Positions 1-9,330 are shown, counted from the stretch's first letter. The stretch is 64,000 bases of DNA from Clavibacter michiganensis subsp. insidiosus (GCF_002240565.1 NZ_MZMO01000001.1:1364001-1428000); one strand, 5' to 3'. The notes: a model not told the origin generated them from the letters alone. Translations and numbers: made by a program.

Positions 1-47
1 CATCCTGTGACGGGCGCCGCGCAACGAACACGAGAGGGGATCATCAC

Positions 48-317
48 ATGGCTCTGGAAGCAGACGTCAAGAAGGCGATCATCGACGAGTACGCGACCCA
101 CCCCGGTGACACCGGATCCCCCGAGGTGCAGATCGCGCTCCTCACCAAGCGGATCACGGGCCTCACCGAGCACCTCAAGGAGCACAAGCACGACCACCAC
201 ACGCGTCGTGGCCTGCTCCTCCTGGTCGGCCAGCGTCGCCGTCTCCTCGGCTACCTGTCCAACGTCGACATCGAGCGCTACCGCGCCCTGATCGCGCGCC
301 TGGGCCTCCGCCGCTGA
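48..317 (+). CDS. rpsO: 30S ribosomal protein S15
   Basis: Binds 16S rRNA early in assembly of the 30S platform and contacts 23S rRNA in a subunit bridge. The 89-residue product has the normal S15 length and its hallmarks: an [16 protein letters not shown] segment, the [12 protein letters not shown] segment that binds rRNA, and a [11 protein letters not shown]-terminal helix. The ATG follows a purine-rich GAGAGGGGA by seven bases. It is followed by a strong hairpin and then pnp, the usual rpsO-pnp pairing. The family call is certain. Confidence 0.98.
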   Translation: MALEADVKKAIIDEYATHPGDTGSPEVQIALLTKRITGLTEHLKEHKHDHHTRRGLLLLVGQRRRLLGYLSNVDIERYRALIARLGLRR

Positions 318-361
318 CACGCATCACGCGTCGCTGATCGCACAGCTTGCGAAGCAGACGG

Positions 362-385
362 GCCGCCACCCTCCGGGGTGGCGGC
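362..385 (+). terminator. hairpin terminator after rpsO
   Basis: A perfect 10-bp stem (362-371 with 376-385) closes a TCCG tetraloop 45 bases after the rpsO stop. No long T tract follows, as is common in high G+C actinobacteria. It may end rpsO transcripts or act as a processing and stability element before pnp. Confidence 0.7.
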
Positions 386-539
386 TCGTCCGTCGTTAAG
401 GGGTGCGTCATCCGCCCGACACCCGGCAATGCCCGCCATCCCGGGCCCGCGAGGGGCCGGGTGCTACCATGGCCGAAGTGATCCAGCGGACGCCCAGCGT
501 CACGATGCGATCACGACAGATGGAGCTGGCTGGCAGGAG

Positions 540-594
540 CTGGTCGTTGGTGGTGGTATTCCGAGTCGCTCGGAGCATTCCCACTGATGGCCAG
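540..594 (+). ncRNA. structured pnp leader element, Actino-pnp-like
   Basis: The 477-base gap between rpsO and pnp has no credible gene but can fold. An outer stem pairs 540-545 with 589-594. An inner stem pairs GTGG (553-556) with CCAC (581-584). It is capped by a 5-bp CCGAG/CTCGG hairpin at 561-573. A second hairpin, CCTCCT/AGGAGG, lies at 699-717 before the pnp ribosome binding site. The Actino-pnp RNA motif is a known conserved structure in the 5' UTR of actinobacterial pnp genes. The position and nested-stem form match it, but I have not compared the sequence with the family model. Confidence 0.55.
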
Positions 595-794
595 ACATGC
601 GCCCGCCGCCGTCGGCCACCGGCCGACGCGCGGAACCAGCCGCGCACGTGCACCCCGGATCCGCATCAGGCGGACGCCGCGGTGTCGCCTCGCCCGCTCC
701 TCCTCTGTCGTAGGAGGTCCGCATCCACACGGGATGCAGGACGAACGCCCGACGGGCGTCGCCGAGAGGCGCAACACGAAGGAGAGAGACCTCA

Positions 795-3068
795 ATGGAA
801 GGTCCAGAGATCAAGTTCGCCGAGGCAGTCCTCGACAACGGCAAGTACGGAACGCGCACGGTCCGGTTCGAGGCCGGCCGCCTCGCGCAGCAGGCGCAGG
901 GCGCGGTCGCCGCGTACCTCGACGAGGACACGATGCTGCTGTCCGCCACCTCGGTGGGCAAGCACCCGAAGGACAACTTCGACTTCTTCCCCCTGACCAT
1001 CGACGTCGAGGAGCGCAGCTACGCCGCGGGCAAGATCCCCGGCTCGTTCTTCCGCCGCGAGGGCCGCCCCTCCACCGAGGCGATCCTCGTCTGCCGCCTC
1101 ATCGACCGGCCGCTGCGCCCGTCGTTCATCACGGGCCTCCGCAACGAGGTCCAGGTCGTCATCACCGTCCTCAGCATCGCGCCGGACGAGTTCTACGACA
1201 GCCTCGCCATCAACGCGGCGAGCGCCTCGAGCATGCTCTCGGGCATCCCGTTCTCCGGCCCCATCGCGGGTGTGCGCCTCGCGCTCATCGGCGACCAGTG
1301 GGTCGTCTTCCCGAAGCATTCGCAGCTCAAGGAGGCCGTCTTCGACATCACCGTCGCCGGCCGCGTCGTCACCGACGCCCAGGGCAACGAGGACGTCGCC
1401 ATCATGATGGTCGAGGCCGAGGCCACCGAGGGTGCCTGGGACCTCATCCAGGGCGGCGCCACGAAGCCCGACGAGGCCATCGTCGCGCAGGGCCTCGAGG
1501 CCGCGAAGCCGTTCATCCAGCAGCTCGTCGCCGCGCAGGCCTCGCTCGCGCAGCAGGCCGCGAAGCCCACGGTCGACTACCCCGTCTTCCTGCCGTACGC
1601 GCAGGAGACCTACGACGCCGTCAGCGCGCTCGCCCTCGACGAGCTGGGCACCGTGTACCAGATCGCCGACAAGATCGAGCGCCAGGACGCGGACGACGCC
1701 CTCAAGACCCGCACCAAGGAGGCCGTGGCCGTCAAGGTCGAGGCCGGCGAGCTGCCGCAGTCGGCGCTCACCGAGTTCTCCGCGGCGTACAAGTCCGTCA
1801 CGAAGACGGTCGTCCGCGGCCGGATCCTCCGCGACGGCATCCGCATGGACGGCCGCGGCCTCGCCGACATCCGCCCGCTCGACGCCGAGGTGCAGGTCAT
1901 CCCGCGCGTCCACGGGTCGGCCATCTTCCAGCGCGGCGAGACCCAGATCCTGGGCGTCACCACGCTGAACATGCTCAAGATGGAGCAGCAGATCGACTCG
2001 CTGAGCCCCATCACGAAGAAGCGCTACCTGCACCACTACAACTTCCCGCCCTACTCCACCGGTGAGACCGGTCGCGTCGGGTCGCCGAAGCGTCGCGAGA
2101 TCGGGCACGGCTTCCTCGCCGAGCGCGCCCTCGTGCCGGTGCTGCCGAGCCGCGAGGACTTCCCCTACGCGATCCGCCAGGTGTCCGAGGCCCTCGGGTC
2201 CAACGGATCCACGTCGATGGGCTCGGTCTGCGCCTCGACCCTGTCGCTGCTGAACGCGGGCGTGCCGCTGCGCGCGCCCGTCGCCGGCATCGCCATGGGC
2301 CTCGTGTCCGACACCGTCGACGGCCAGGTCCGCTACGCGGCCCTCACCGACATCCTCGGTGCGGAGGACGCGCTCGGCGACATGGACTTCAAGGTCGCGG
2401 GCACATCCGAGTTCGTCACGGCCATCCAGCTGGACACGAAGCTCGACGGCATCCCCACGTCGGTCCTCGACGGCGCGCTCAAGCAGGCGAAGGAGGCCCG
2501 CACGGCCATCCTCGGCGTGCTGAACCAGGCCATCGACGCCCCCGACGAGATGGCCCCGACCGCGCCCCGCGTGATCTCGGTCAACATCCCCGTCGACAAG
2601 ATCGGCGAGCTGATCGGCCCGAAGGGCAAGACGATCAACGCCATCCAGGACGAGACCGGCGCCGACATCTCCATCGAGGAGGACGGCACCGTCTACATCG
2701 GCGCCGTCGACGGCCCGTCGGCGGAGGCCGCGCGTGCGCAGGTCAACGCCATCGCGAACCCGACGAACCCGGAGGTCGGCGAGTCCTTCCTCGGCACCGT
2801 CGTGAAGATCGCGACGTTCGGCGCCTTCGTCTCGCTGCTCCCCGGCAAGGACGGCCTGCTGCACATCAGCGAGGTCCGCAAGCTCGCCGGCGGCAAGCGC
2901 GTCGAGAACGTCGAGGACGTGCTCGGCGTGGGCCAGAAGATCCTGGTGGAGATCACCAAGATCGACGACCGCGGCAAGCTCTCGCTCGCTCCCGTGCTGG
3001 AGGAGGCCGCCGATCAGGAGGGCCGCGACGCCGCCAACCACGGCTCCGAGCTCCCCGCGGAGGGCTAG
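795..3068 (+). CDS. pnp: polyribonucleotide nucleotidyltransferase (PNPase)
   Basis: Phosphorolytic 3'-to-5' exoribonuclease and polymerase of the RNA degradation machinery; the family works as a trimer. The 757 residues hold two RNase PH domains (about 10-230 and 320-560) separated by an all-helical linker. A KH domain follows with a GPKGK loop near residues 613-617, then a C-terminal S1 domain (about 670-740). The start is preceded by AAGGAGAGAG. It lies downstream of rpsO with a long structured leader, which suggests post-transcriptional autocontrol as known for pnp in other bacteria. Length and domain order are normal. Confidence 0.98.
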   Translation: MEGPEIKFAEAVLDNGKYGTRTVRFEAGRLAQQAQGAVAAYLDEDTMLLSATSVGKHPKDNFDFFPLTIDVEERSYAAGKIPGSFFRREGRPSTEAILVCRLIDRPLRPSFITGLRNEVQVVITVLSIAPDEFYDSLAINAASASSMLSGIPFSGPIAGVRLALIGDQWVVFPKHSQLKEAVFDITVAGRVVTDAQGNEDVAIMMVEAEATEGAWDLIQGGATKPDEAIVAQGLEAAKPFIQQLVAAQASLAQQAAKPTVDYPVFLPYAQETYDAVSALALDELGTVYQIADKIERQDADDALKTRTKEAVAVKVEAGELPQSALTEFSAAYKSVTKTVVRGRILRDGIRMDGRGLADIRPLDAEVQVIPRVHGSAIFQRGETQILGVTTLNMLKMEQQIDSLSPITKKRYLHHYNFPPYSTGETGRVGSPKRREIGHGFLAERALVPVLPSREDFPYAIRQVSEALGSNGSTSMGSVCASTLSLLNAGVPLRAPVAGIAMGLVSDTVDGQVRYAALTDILGAEDALGDMDFKVAGTSEFVTAIQLDTKLDGIPTSVLDGALKQAKEARTAILGVLNQAIDAPDEMAPTAPRVISVNIPVDKIGELIGPKGKTINAIQDETGADISIEEDGTVYIGAVDGPSAEAARAQVNAIANPTNPEVGESFLGTVVKIATFGAFVSLLPGKDGLLHISEVRKLAGGKRVENVEDVLGVGQKILVEITKIDDRGKLSLAPVLEEAADQEGRDAANHGSELPAEG

Positions 3069-3091
3069 GCCCGACGCACCCCGCACGACAC

Positions 3092-3125
3092 GGATGCCCG
3101 TCCCACCTCGGTGGGGCGGGCATCC
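3092..3125. terminator. bidirectional terminator between pnp and the convergent gene
   Basis: GGATGCCCG (3092-3100) pairs perfectly with CGGGCATCC (3117-3125), and the enclosed sequence can extend the stem with CCCAC/GTGGG. It lies between the pnp stop and the 3' end of the minus-strand gene at 3138-3515, so it can serve both. Confidence 0.75.
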
Positions 3126-3137
3126 GTCGTGTGCGGG

Positions 3138-3515
3138 CTACTTGCCGTCGTTCGGATCCGTCGGGTACGGCACGTCCTGCGCGGGCGGGGCCGAGAGGGA
3201 CGGGGCCGGGGTCGGATCCGCGGGCGGGCTCGGCGCGGGCGTCGTCGCGGGCTCGTTCGCCGGGGTCGGGGCAGGGGACGGGGACGACGGCGACGGCGAC
3301 GGCGTGACGTCGGGCGTCGTGCCGGGCTCGCCGGTCGCCGGGATGGGCGTCACCTGCTCGTCGTCGCCCTGCGACAGCACGATCGCGGCGACGACCCCGG
3401 CCACCACGAGCACGGCCGCGACCACCAGGAGGACCAGCGCGAGGCGCTTCCGCCGCGGCCGGGTGCGGGCGTCGTCGCCCTCGCCCGCCGCCGATCGGTC
3501 GCGTTCGTCGGTCAC
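3138..3515 (-). CDS. small membrane-anchored Pro-rich protein
   Basis: Function not recognised. The 125-residue product starts with GTG. It has a charged cytoplasmic N-terminus (to about residue 24), one hydrophobic helix (about 25-47), then an extracytoplasmic tail made almost entirely of Pro, Ser, Thr and Ala (PSPSPSSPSPAPTP-like). Such tails usually span or bind the cell wall. The gene starts 22 bases after the stop of the PEBP-like gene on the same strand and is probably cotranscribed with it. It could be a wall spacer or stalk protein; no enzymatic domain is visible. Confidence 0.7.
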   Translation of the reverse strand: MTDERDRSAAGEGDDARTRPRRKRLALVLLVVAAVLVVAGVVAAIVLSQGDDEQVTPIPATGEPGTTPDVTPSPSPSSPSPAPTPANEPATTPAPSPPADPTPAPSLSAPPAQDVPYPTDPNDGK

Positions 3516-3537
3516 GTCGTCGCCGCGATCCGCTGGC

Positions 3538-4068
3538 TCAGTTCCCGACGTTGATCGCGGTGCCCATGAGCTGGGCGCGCCCGATCACGTGGGGGAGCAT
3601 CAGGAAGCCGAGCATCGCGGGGGTCGCGCCCTCCGGGATGTCCAGCGACTCCACGTCGAGCGCGGTGACGGTGAAGTAGTAGCGGTGCGTGCCGTGGCCC
3701 GCCGGGGGCGTCGCCCCGAAGAAGCCCGTCGCTCGCGCGTCGTTGTGCAGGGTCACGGCGTCGTCCGGGAGGAGGCCGGCGTCCGGGTCGCCCGCACCGG
3801 CCGGCAGCGCCGTGGTGGACGCGGGGATCCCGCGAACCGCCCAGTGCCAGAAGCCGCTGCCGGTGGGGGCGTCGGGGTCGTACGCGGTGAGCACGTAGCT
3901 GCGGGTCATGGCGGGCGCGCCCGTCCAGTTGAGGGCGGGGGAGCGGTCCTCACCACCCTGCGCGGCACCGCGTGCCGACTGGGGCAGCGGTGCCCCGTCG
4001 GCGAAGTCGGGGCTGGTGAGGTGGAAGGGGGCGGCATCCGGCAGGCGGTGCAGCGGGTCGTTGGGCAC
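3538..4068 (-). CDS. YbhB/YbcL-type phosphatidylethanolamine-binding-like protein
   Basis: Belongs to the bacterial Raf-kinase-inhibitor-like (PEBP) family, whose physiological ligand is usually unknown. The 176 residues show the family marks: SPDFADGAPLP near the start, SPALNWTGAP, the DPDAPTGSGFWHWAVRGIP ligand-pocket segment, and HRYYFTVTALD. I chose the GTG at 4068 because GAGAGG lies eight bases upstream. An upstream ATG at 4137 would add 23 Arg/Pro-rich residues with no support. It precedes the small membrane protein gene in a likely two-gene unit. Cytoplasmic, since no signal peptide is visible. Confidence 0.88.
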   Translation of the reverse strand: MPNDPLHRLPDAAPFHLTSPDFADGAPLPQSARGAAQGGEDRSPALNWTGAPAMTRSYVLTAYDPDAPTGSGFWHWAVRGIPASTTALPAGAGDPDAGLLPDDAVTLHNDARATGFFGATPPAGHGTHRYYFTVTALDVESLDIPEGATPAMLGFLMLPHVIGRAQLMGTAINVGN

Positions 4069-4470
4069 GGGGGTTCCTCTCGGTGGTGCTGACCTCCCCA
4101 GCCTCGCACGGTGGACGGGGATGCGGCCGGGAAGCATCCCCCTCCCGACGCCGGTCCGTGCCCGATCCGCGACCGGTCACGGGCGCCGGGGCCCCCGAAG
4201 AGGGGCTGGGTCCGGACGCGGATGGCTGGTTAGCGTTGTCGGTGCGGACAGGTCCACGCGACCGCCCGCCTCCGGGGGACGCATCGGGGGATGCAGACCG
4301 CCGAGGGGTGCCGGGGTCGGGGGATCCACGGCACCCCTTCCGGCGTCATCGCGGCTCCGTCACCCGCCCGCGGCCGGTCGCCGAGAGGCCGATATCCCGG
4401 GGGCGAACGACGGCGCGCGCAGTCCCTTGGTACGCAAACCTTTCGCCTGCTGGGCGGTAGCCTCGGGGAT
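4069..4470. promoter_or_regulatory. divergent intergenic region, 402 bp
   Basis: No credible gene. A TAGCCT hexamer at 4458-4463 ends seven bases before the GTG at 4471 and fits a leaderless promoter for the aldo/keto reductase. A TAGCGT at 4231-4236 is a possible extra -10. No clear -35 could be assigned to either. Confidence 0.45.
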
Positions 4471-5610
4471 GTGACGACGTCCTCTCCCTCCGCCTCCGAC
4501 GTCGCCCCCGGGCCGCAGCCCCGGCGCCGTCGCGCGGGCTCGCTCGTCCCTCGTCGTCCGCGGCCGAGCGACACGACGTCCCTGCCCGGCACGCTCGTCA
4601 AGACCACCGTCCAGGCTGCCGGCGCCCTCGTCCTGGGGGTGTCCGCGGCGGAGCCCGGCCTGCGCACCGGCGGGACCGTCCCGCAGCCGGCACGTCGGCG
4701 CGCCATCGGCGACACCGACCTCCGCGTCTTCCCGCTCGCGCTCGGCGGCAACGTCTTCGGCTGGACGGCCGGCCCGGAGGACACCTCCGCGATCCTCGAC
4801 CGGTACCAGGAGGCGGGCGGCAACTTCATCGACACCGCCGACTCGTACGCGAGCGGCCGCAGCGAGCACATGATCGGCTCGTGGATGCGCGAGCGCCGCA
4901 ACCGCGACTCCATGGTCGTCGCCACCAAGATCGGCAAGAGCGAGGACTTCCCCGGCCTCGGCGGATCCCGCATCGAGCGCGCCGTCGAGGCGAGCCTGTC
5001 GCGGCTCGGCACCGACTTCCTCGACCTCCTCTACTTCCACTGGGACGACCTCGACGTGCCGCTCGAGGAGAGCCTCGCCGCCGCGGGTCGCCTGATCGCG
5101 TCGGGCAAGGTCCGGCACCTGGCGGCGTCGAACTACGCCGCCGAGCGGCTGCTGCACGCGCGGATCATGGGCGGGCTGTACGACGCCCCGCGCTTCGTCG
5201 CCCTGCAGACGCACTACAACCTCGTGAACCGCGCGCCCTACGAGTCGGAGTACCTCGACGTCGTCCGCGGCCAGCAGCTCGCGGTGATGCCCTACTTCGC
5301 CCTCGCGAACGGGTTCCTGACGGGCAAGTACCGCACCCGCGACGCGGTGCGCGAGGGCGCCCGTGGGGCCCGGGCCGCCCGGTACCTCACTCGGCGGGGC
5401 CTCCGCGTGCTCACCGCCCTCGACGAGATCGCCGACCACCACTCGACGAGCGTCGCGACGATCGCGCTGGCATGGCTCCTCGCCAAGCCCGGCATCGTCG
5501 CGCCCGTCGCGAGCGCGAGCCGCCCGGAGCAGGTCCACGACCTGGTGCAGGCGGCCCACGTGCAGCTCTCGCGCCACGACGTGGCCCGGCTCGACCGCGC
5601 GTCCGAGTAG
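4471..5610 (+). CDS. aldo/keto reductase
   Basis: NAD(P)H-dependent carbonyl reductase of the AKR TIM-barrel superfamily; the substrate cannot be read from the sequence. The conserved catalytic residues are present: Asp in NFIDTADSY, Tyr in the same segment, Lys in VVATKIG, and His in LLYFHWDDLD. The cofactor-side GKVRHLAASNY segment and the late GIVAPVASAS motif are also there. The GTG at 4471 gives 379 residues. About 75 N-terminal residues are Arg/Pro-rich with a short hydrophobic patch and precede the barrel, so a later start is possible, but a -10 sits seven bases before this GTG. A run of ten C lies just after the stop (5615-5624). Confidence 0.88.
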   Translation: MTTSSPSASDVAPGPQPRRRRAGSLVPRRPRPSDTTSLPGTLVKTTVQAAGALVLGVSAAEPGLRTGGTVPQPARRRAIGDTDLRVFPLALGGNVFGWTAGPEDTSAILDRYQEAGGNFIDTADSYASGRSEHMIGSWMRERRNRDSMVVATKIGKSEDFPGLGGSRIERAVEASLSRLGTDFLDLLYFHWDDLDVPLEESLAAAGRLIASGKVRHLAASNYAAERLLHARIMGGLYDAPRFVALQTHYNLVNRAPYESEYLDVVRGQQLAVMPYFALANGFLTGKYRTRDAVREGARGARAARYLTRRGLRVLTALDEIADHHSTSVATIALAWLLAKPGIVAPVASASRPEQVHDLVQAAHVQLSRHDVARLDRASE

Positions 5611-5770
5611 TCGTCCCCCCCCCCGGTGTCGTGCCCGTGATCGCTCCCCGTCATGTGGAGTCCGTCGGTGGCGCTCGCGTCCGCGCCGCTACCTTTCCGG
5701 GACCCGCGATGTCGGGCGCCTGCGCGCCGCCTTCCGCGCGGGTGATCCGTACGGCCCGGGGGAGACGACC

Positions 5771-6331
5771 TTGCACGAGCGACCACGCGTTCCGCTGCGA
5801 CGACGAGGGGGAGCGGCGGCTGCGTCGCTGGCCGTGCTCGTCCCGTGCCTGCTGCTCACTGGATGCGGTGCCGCGCCTGCTCCGGAACCAACACCCGCTC
5901 CGGCCCCGTCGCTGACCCAGGAGCAGCAGGACGACGAGGCGTTCCACGATGTCCTGACTCGATACGTGGACCTCGACGCGAACACCGACACTGAGGACAA
6001 TCTCGCACAGCTGCTTACGGGAAGCGTCTTGGCCGGCGAGAAGGCGGGCTTGGCAGACGAACGACAAAAGGGTGTCCGTACAAGTGGCAAGGACGTCATG
6101 TCCGGCTTTCAGGTTACGGACCGTGGACTCGATCCCGCTGGCGCGGAGTACATGACCGCGCAGGTGTGTCTCGATGTGAGTGGCAGTCGACTCATCGACT
6201 CGACGGGCGCGGACATCACACCGGTTCGCGATCCGCGCCTGTCGCTCCAGGTCAAGGCGATCCGATCCCAGGACGCGCTCTGGCGCATCAGCGACATCGT
6301 GCGAAACGAGGACGTGCACGCATGCGGATGA
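5771..6331 (+). CDS. predicted lipoprotein of unknown function
   Basis: I do not recognise the family. Reading from a TTG at 5771, preceded by a GGGGGAGA ribosome binding site, gives 186 residues. The N-terminus is Arg-rich, followed by a hydrophobic stretch ending in a lipobox LLTGC with the lipidated Cys at residue 32. A Pro/Ala linker and a soluble domain of about 140 residues follow, ending in DVHACG. The base composition of the second half is visibly less G+C-rich than its surroundings. The stop overlaps the next gene, suggesting that the two are translated together and act at the same place outside the membrane. Confidence 0.65.
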   Translation: MHERPRVPLRRRGGAAAASLAVLVPCLLLTGCGAAPAPEPTPAPAPSLTQEQQDDEAFHDVLTRYVDLDANTDTEDNLAQLLTGSVLAGEKAGLADERQKGVRTSGKDVMSGFQVTDRGLDPAGAEYMTAQVCLDVSGSRLIDSTGADITPVRDPRLSLQVKAIRSQDALWRISDIVRNEDVHACG

Positions 6332-7245
6332 GGACAGCATCGACTTCGTCGGTGTCGGCCCTGTTGGTGGTCGTACTAGTTGTCGTGCCAGTGTCGATGG
6401 CTCGAGCCGCCGACTCTGGCTGCTTGGTCACGCACGGGCAAACCGGGGCATGCGCATCGGGAGGGATCGGTGCAGGGGCGGTCGCAGTGCAGGCTCAAGA
6501 ACGGTTGGACGGCAGTAGCGTACCTGTGGCCGATATCCCCGACGCGAGCGTTCAATCGGCTCCGCGTGATCTCGCGAGGCCGGCGTCTCCGCCTCCGGTG
6601 CCGCGTGGTCGGATGGCGGCGGATGTGGATGTGCCGTGCAGTCCGAGCGCGCGGCTTTCGGGTGGGGGTCTGTGTGCGGACGGGCGGCATGCGTTCTTGC
6701 CGCCGGCGAAGGCGCGGGTGAAGCCGGCGGATCCGGTGCCGGTGGTGGCGGCGGTGCCGGGGGTGTCGTTGGCGGATGTGGCGCAGTTCGTGCCGCGGGA
6801 TGCGTCGATCCGGTCGCAGCCGAACGGGTGGGCGATCGTCGGGGCGCCGGTGAACCTGTTCACGGATGCGACCGCGCAGGTGGTCGACGGGGTGTTGCTG
6901 GGTCGGCCGGCGCAGGTGCGGTTCGTGCCGGTGTCGTTCACGTGGGATCACGGTGACGGCACGAGCACCACCGTTCAGGGGCCGGGCGCCTCGTGGCGGG
7001 AGTTGGGGCAGCAGGACTTCACGTCGACGGACACGAGCCACGTGTACGCCTCCATCGGCGATCGGCAAGTCGCTCTGACGATCGCGTACTCGCCCAGCTA
7101 CCGGTTCGACGGGGGTGCGTGGGTGCAGATCCCGGGCACGCTGCCGGTGCAGGTGGGGCCGGTGACGATCCACGTCCTCCAGGGGTCGACGGTCCTGGTC
7201 GGGGGTGCGTGCGGTTCGCGGGATGCCGGACCCGGATGCCCATGA
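6322..7245 (+). CDS. secreted protein with PKD-like domain
   Basis: The 307-residue product begins with a signal peptide (about residues 1-30, ending ARA-A) and then a low-complexity Pro/Ala region. A beta-rich domain follows with VSFTWDHGDGTSTTVQGPG near residues 204-222. That segment is the signature of PKD/Ig-like folds that mediate surface adhesion or carbohydrate contact. I chose the ATG at 6322 because GAGGA lies nine bases upstream; an ATG at 6328 is the alternative. The gene overlaps the lipoprotein gene. Codon use from about 6600 is unusually rich in GTG, GCG and CGG compared with neighbours. The precise role is unknown. Confidence 0.65.
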   Translation: MRMRTASTSSVSALLVVVLVVVPVSMARAADSGCLVTHGQTGACASGGIGAGAVAVQAQERLDGSSVPVADIPDASVQSAPRDLARPASPPPVPRGRMAADVDVPCSPSARLSGGGLCADGRHAFLPPAKARVKPADPVPVVAAVPGVSLADVAQFVPRDASIRSQPNGWAIVGAPVNLFTDATAQVVDGVLLGRPAQVRFVPVSFTWDHGDGTSTTVQGPGASWRELGQQDFTSTDTSHVYASIGDRQVALTIAYSPSYRFDGGAWVQIPGTLPVQVGPVTIHVLQGSTVLVGGACGSRDAGPGCP

Positions 7246-7308
7246 GCGCCCCGCCGCGGGCCGTCGGCCCTCGGGTCGCCGCAGGGCCCGTGGCGTAGGG
7301 TGACGCTG

Positions 7309-8661
7309 ATGTCCCGCGCCGTAGAACTCCCCCTCGACCTCCCCGAGCTCACCGTGCAGTCGGAGGGCGCCCGCGTCCGACGCTCGGTACTCGCGTCGGG
7401 CGTGCGCATCCTCAGCGAGGACGTGCCCGGCAGCCGCAGCGCCACCATCGGCATGTGGGTCGCGGTCGGCTCGCGCGACGAGCAGCCGGGCGACCTGGGA
7501 TCCACGCACTTCCTGGAGCACCTCCTCTTCAAGGGCACCCCGTCGCGCACCGCGCTCGACATCGCCGTGTCCTTCGACGCGGTCGGCGGCGAGCACAATG
7601 CCGTCACCGCCAAGGAGTACACCTGCTACTACGCCAAGGTGCGGGATCGCGACCTGGGCATGGCCGTCGACGTGCTCGCCGACATGGTCACCTCCAGCCT
7701 CATCGACGCCGAGGAGTTCGAGACCGAGCGCGGGGTCATCCTCGAGGAGCTCGCCATGGCGGACGACGACCCGGGGGACGTCGTCAGCGAGCGCTTCTTC
7801 GAGGCCGTGCTGGGGGATCACCCGCTCGGCCGTCCCATCGGCGGCAGCCCCGCGGACATCGAGGCCGCGGGGCGCGACGCCGTCGTCGCCCACTACCGCC
7901 GCAACTACCGTCCGCAGGACCTGGTCGTCACGGCAGCGGGCTCCGTGGATCACGACGCCCTCGTCGCGCGGGTCACCGCCGGGCTCGAGCGCGCCGGCTG
8001 GGACCTCTCCGTCACGGCGGCCCCGGTCGCGCGTCGCACAGGCGCCACCCCGCTCATCACGCGCGGCAGCGATCTCGTCGTCGTCGACCGCCCCATCGAG
8101 CAGACCAACATCCTTCTCGGCGTGCCCGGCCTCGCGGCATCCGACGACCGCCGTCCCGCCCTCGCGATGCTCAACTCGGTGCTCGGCGGCGGCATGTCCT
8201 CGCGCCTGTTCCAGGAGGTGCGCGAGAAGCGCGGCCTCGCGTACTCCGTCTACTCGTTCGGCGCCTCCTACTCGGACGCGGGCGTGTTCGGCCTCTACGC
8301 CGGATGCACGGCCGCGAAGACCGCCCAGGTCTCGCGCCTCATGGTCGAGGAGTTCCGGAAGCTCGCCGAGGAGCACGTGACCGAGGAGGAGCTGTCGCGC
8401 GCGTTCGGTCAGCTCTCCGGCCAGTCCGCCCTCGCGCTCGAGGACTCGGACACGCGCATGTCGCGCCTCGGGCGGTCGGAGATCACGACGGGCGAGTACG
8501 TCGACCTCGACGAGACGCTCTCCCGCCTCTCCCGTGTCACCGCCGACGACGTCCGCGCCCTCGCGGCCGACCTGATCTCCCGACCGCTCTCGATCGCCGC
8601 CGTGGGGACCGTCGGCGCCGACGCGTTCGCCCCGCTGCTCGAGACCCCCGTGCTCCTGTAG
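7309..8661 (+). CDS. M16 family zinc peptidase
   Basis: Processing-peptidase or insulinase-like metallopeptidase. The inverted zinc motif HFLEH lies at residues 67-71, with the more distal Glu pair in GVILEELAMADDD near residues 146-147. The second-half motif EVREKRGLAYSVYSF is also present. The 450-residue length fits a single-chain M16B enzyme. The ATG at 7309 is preferred over the GTG three codons earlier because a TAGGGT -10 (7296-7301) ends seven bases before it, implying a leaderless message. The position after pnp matches pepR of mycobacteria. Confidence 0.92.
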   Translation: MSRAVELPLDLPELTVQSEGARVRRSVLASGVRILSEDVPGSRSATIGMWVAVGSRDEQPGDLGSTHFLEHLLFKGTPSRTALDIAVSFDAVGGEHNAVTAKEYTCYYAKVRDRDLGMAVDVLADMVTSSLIDAEEFETERGVILEELAMADDDPGDVVSERFFEAVLGDHPLGRPIGGSPADIEAAGRDAVVAHYRRNYRPQDLVVTAAGSVDHDALVARVTAGLERAGWDLSVTAAPVARRTGATPLITRGSDLVVVDRPIEQTNILLGVPGLAASDDRRPALAMLNSVLGGGMSSRLFQEVREKRGLAYSVYSFGASYSDAGVFGLYAGCTAAKTAQVSRLMVEEFRKLAEEHVTEEELSRAFGQLSGQSALALEDSDTRMSRLGRSEITTGEYVDLDETLSRLSRVTADDVRALAADLISRPLSIAAVGTVGADAFAPLLETPVLL

Positions 8662-8669
8662 GAGGAACC

Positions 8670-9272
8670 GTGTCCCACTACATCTACCTCGTGCGCCACG
8701 GCGAGCAGCAGGACGCCGAGCACGGACTGCCGGACGGGCCGCTGTCGGGCCGCGGCAAGCGCCAGGCGCACTGCATCGCCGACCGGTTGAGCGGCGTCCC
8801 GTTCACGTCGGTGCGCCATTCGCCGCTCGCGCGGGCCGAGGAGACGGCCGCGATCATGGCGGAGCGCATGCCGGCCATCGAGCCGGAGCCGTCGTCGCTG
8901 CTGTTCGACTGCATCCCGTCGGGTCCCACCCCGGACATGCCGCACGCGTTCGAGTCGTTCTTCGGCGGGATCACCGAGGAGGAGATCGACGCCGGCAGCG
9001 CCCAGATGGCCGACGCGGTGAGCGAGTTCCTGGCACCGGCGCGCGGCGACCGGCACGACCTGCTCATCACCCACAACTTCGTCATCGCCTGGTTCGTGCG
9101 GCACGTGTTCGACGCGCCCGAGTGGCGGTGGATGGGCATCAACCAGGCCAACTGCGGCCTCACCATCATCCGCGTCCGCTCCGCGAAGCCGCCCGTGCTC
9201 GTCGTGCACAACGACCTCGGCCACCTCCCGGTCGAGCTGCGCACCGGCCTCCCGGAGCAGCAGCCGTACTAG
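8670..9272 (+). CDS. histidine phosphatase family protein
   Basis: Phosphoglycerate-mutase-like phosphatase. The phosphohistidine motif LVRHGEQ lies at residues 7-13. A second Arg is in RHSPLARAEETA and the late catalytic His is in LLITHNFVIAWF. The product has 200 residues. The GTG start lies just after an AGGAGG that overlaps the stop codon of the M16 peptidase gene, so the two are very likely translated from one message. The substrate is not predictable from sequence. Confidence 0.88.
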   Translation: MSHYIYLVRHGEQQDAEHGLPDGPLSGRGKRQAHCIADRLSGVPFTSVRHSPLARAEETAAIMAERMPAIEPEPSSLLFDCIPSGPTPDMPHAFESFFGGITEEEIDAGSAQMADAVSEFLAPARGDRHDLLITHNFVIAWFVRHVFDAPEWRWMGINQANCGLTIIRVRSAKPPVLVVHNDLGHLPVELRTGLPEQQPY

Positions 9273-9330
9273 CCGCGCTGGCGCGCCCGCTGCCCAGCGT
9301 CGGCGTCATGCACGCCGGTACGCTGGGCGG

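Noticed and set aside
587..2065. 492-codon plus-strand frame overlapping the pnp start
   Set aside because: Out-of-frame shadow of pnp with Arg/Pro/His-rich low-complexity sequence.
792..3086. 764-codon open frame on the minus strand opposite pnp
   Set aside because: Mirror of the strong codon bias of pnp; the product is repetitive Asp/Leu/Arg-rich with no domain and no ribosome binding site.
4083..4460. 125-codon frame in the gap before the aldo/keto reductase
   Set aside because: Arg/Gly/Pro-rich, no recognisable domain, no ribosome binding site, and it runs over the promoter region.
5615..5624. Run of ten C as a possible phase-variable tract
   Set aside because: It lies after the stop codon of the aldo/keto reductase and well before the next start, so slippage would not switch a frame; it may still be a sequencing-error hot spot.
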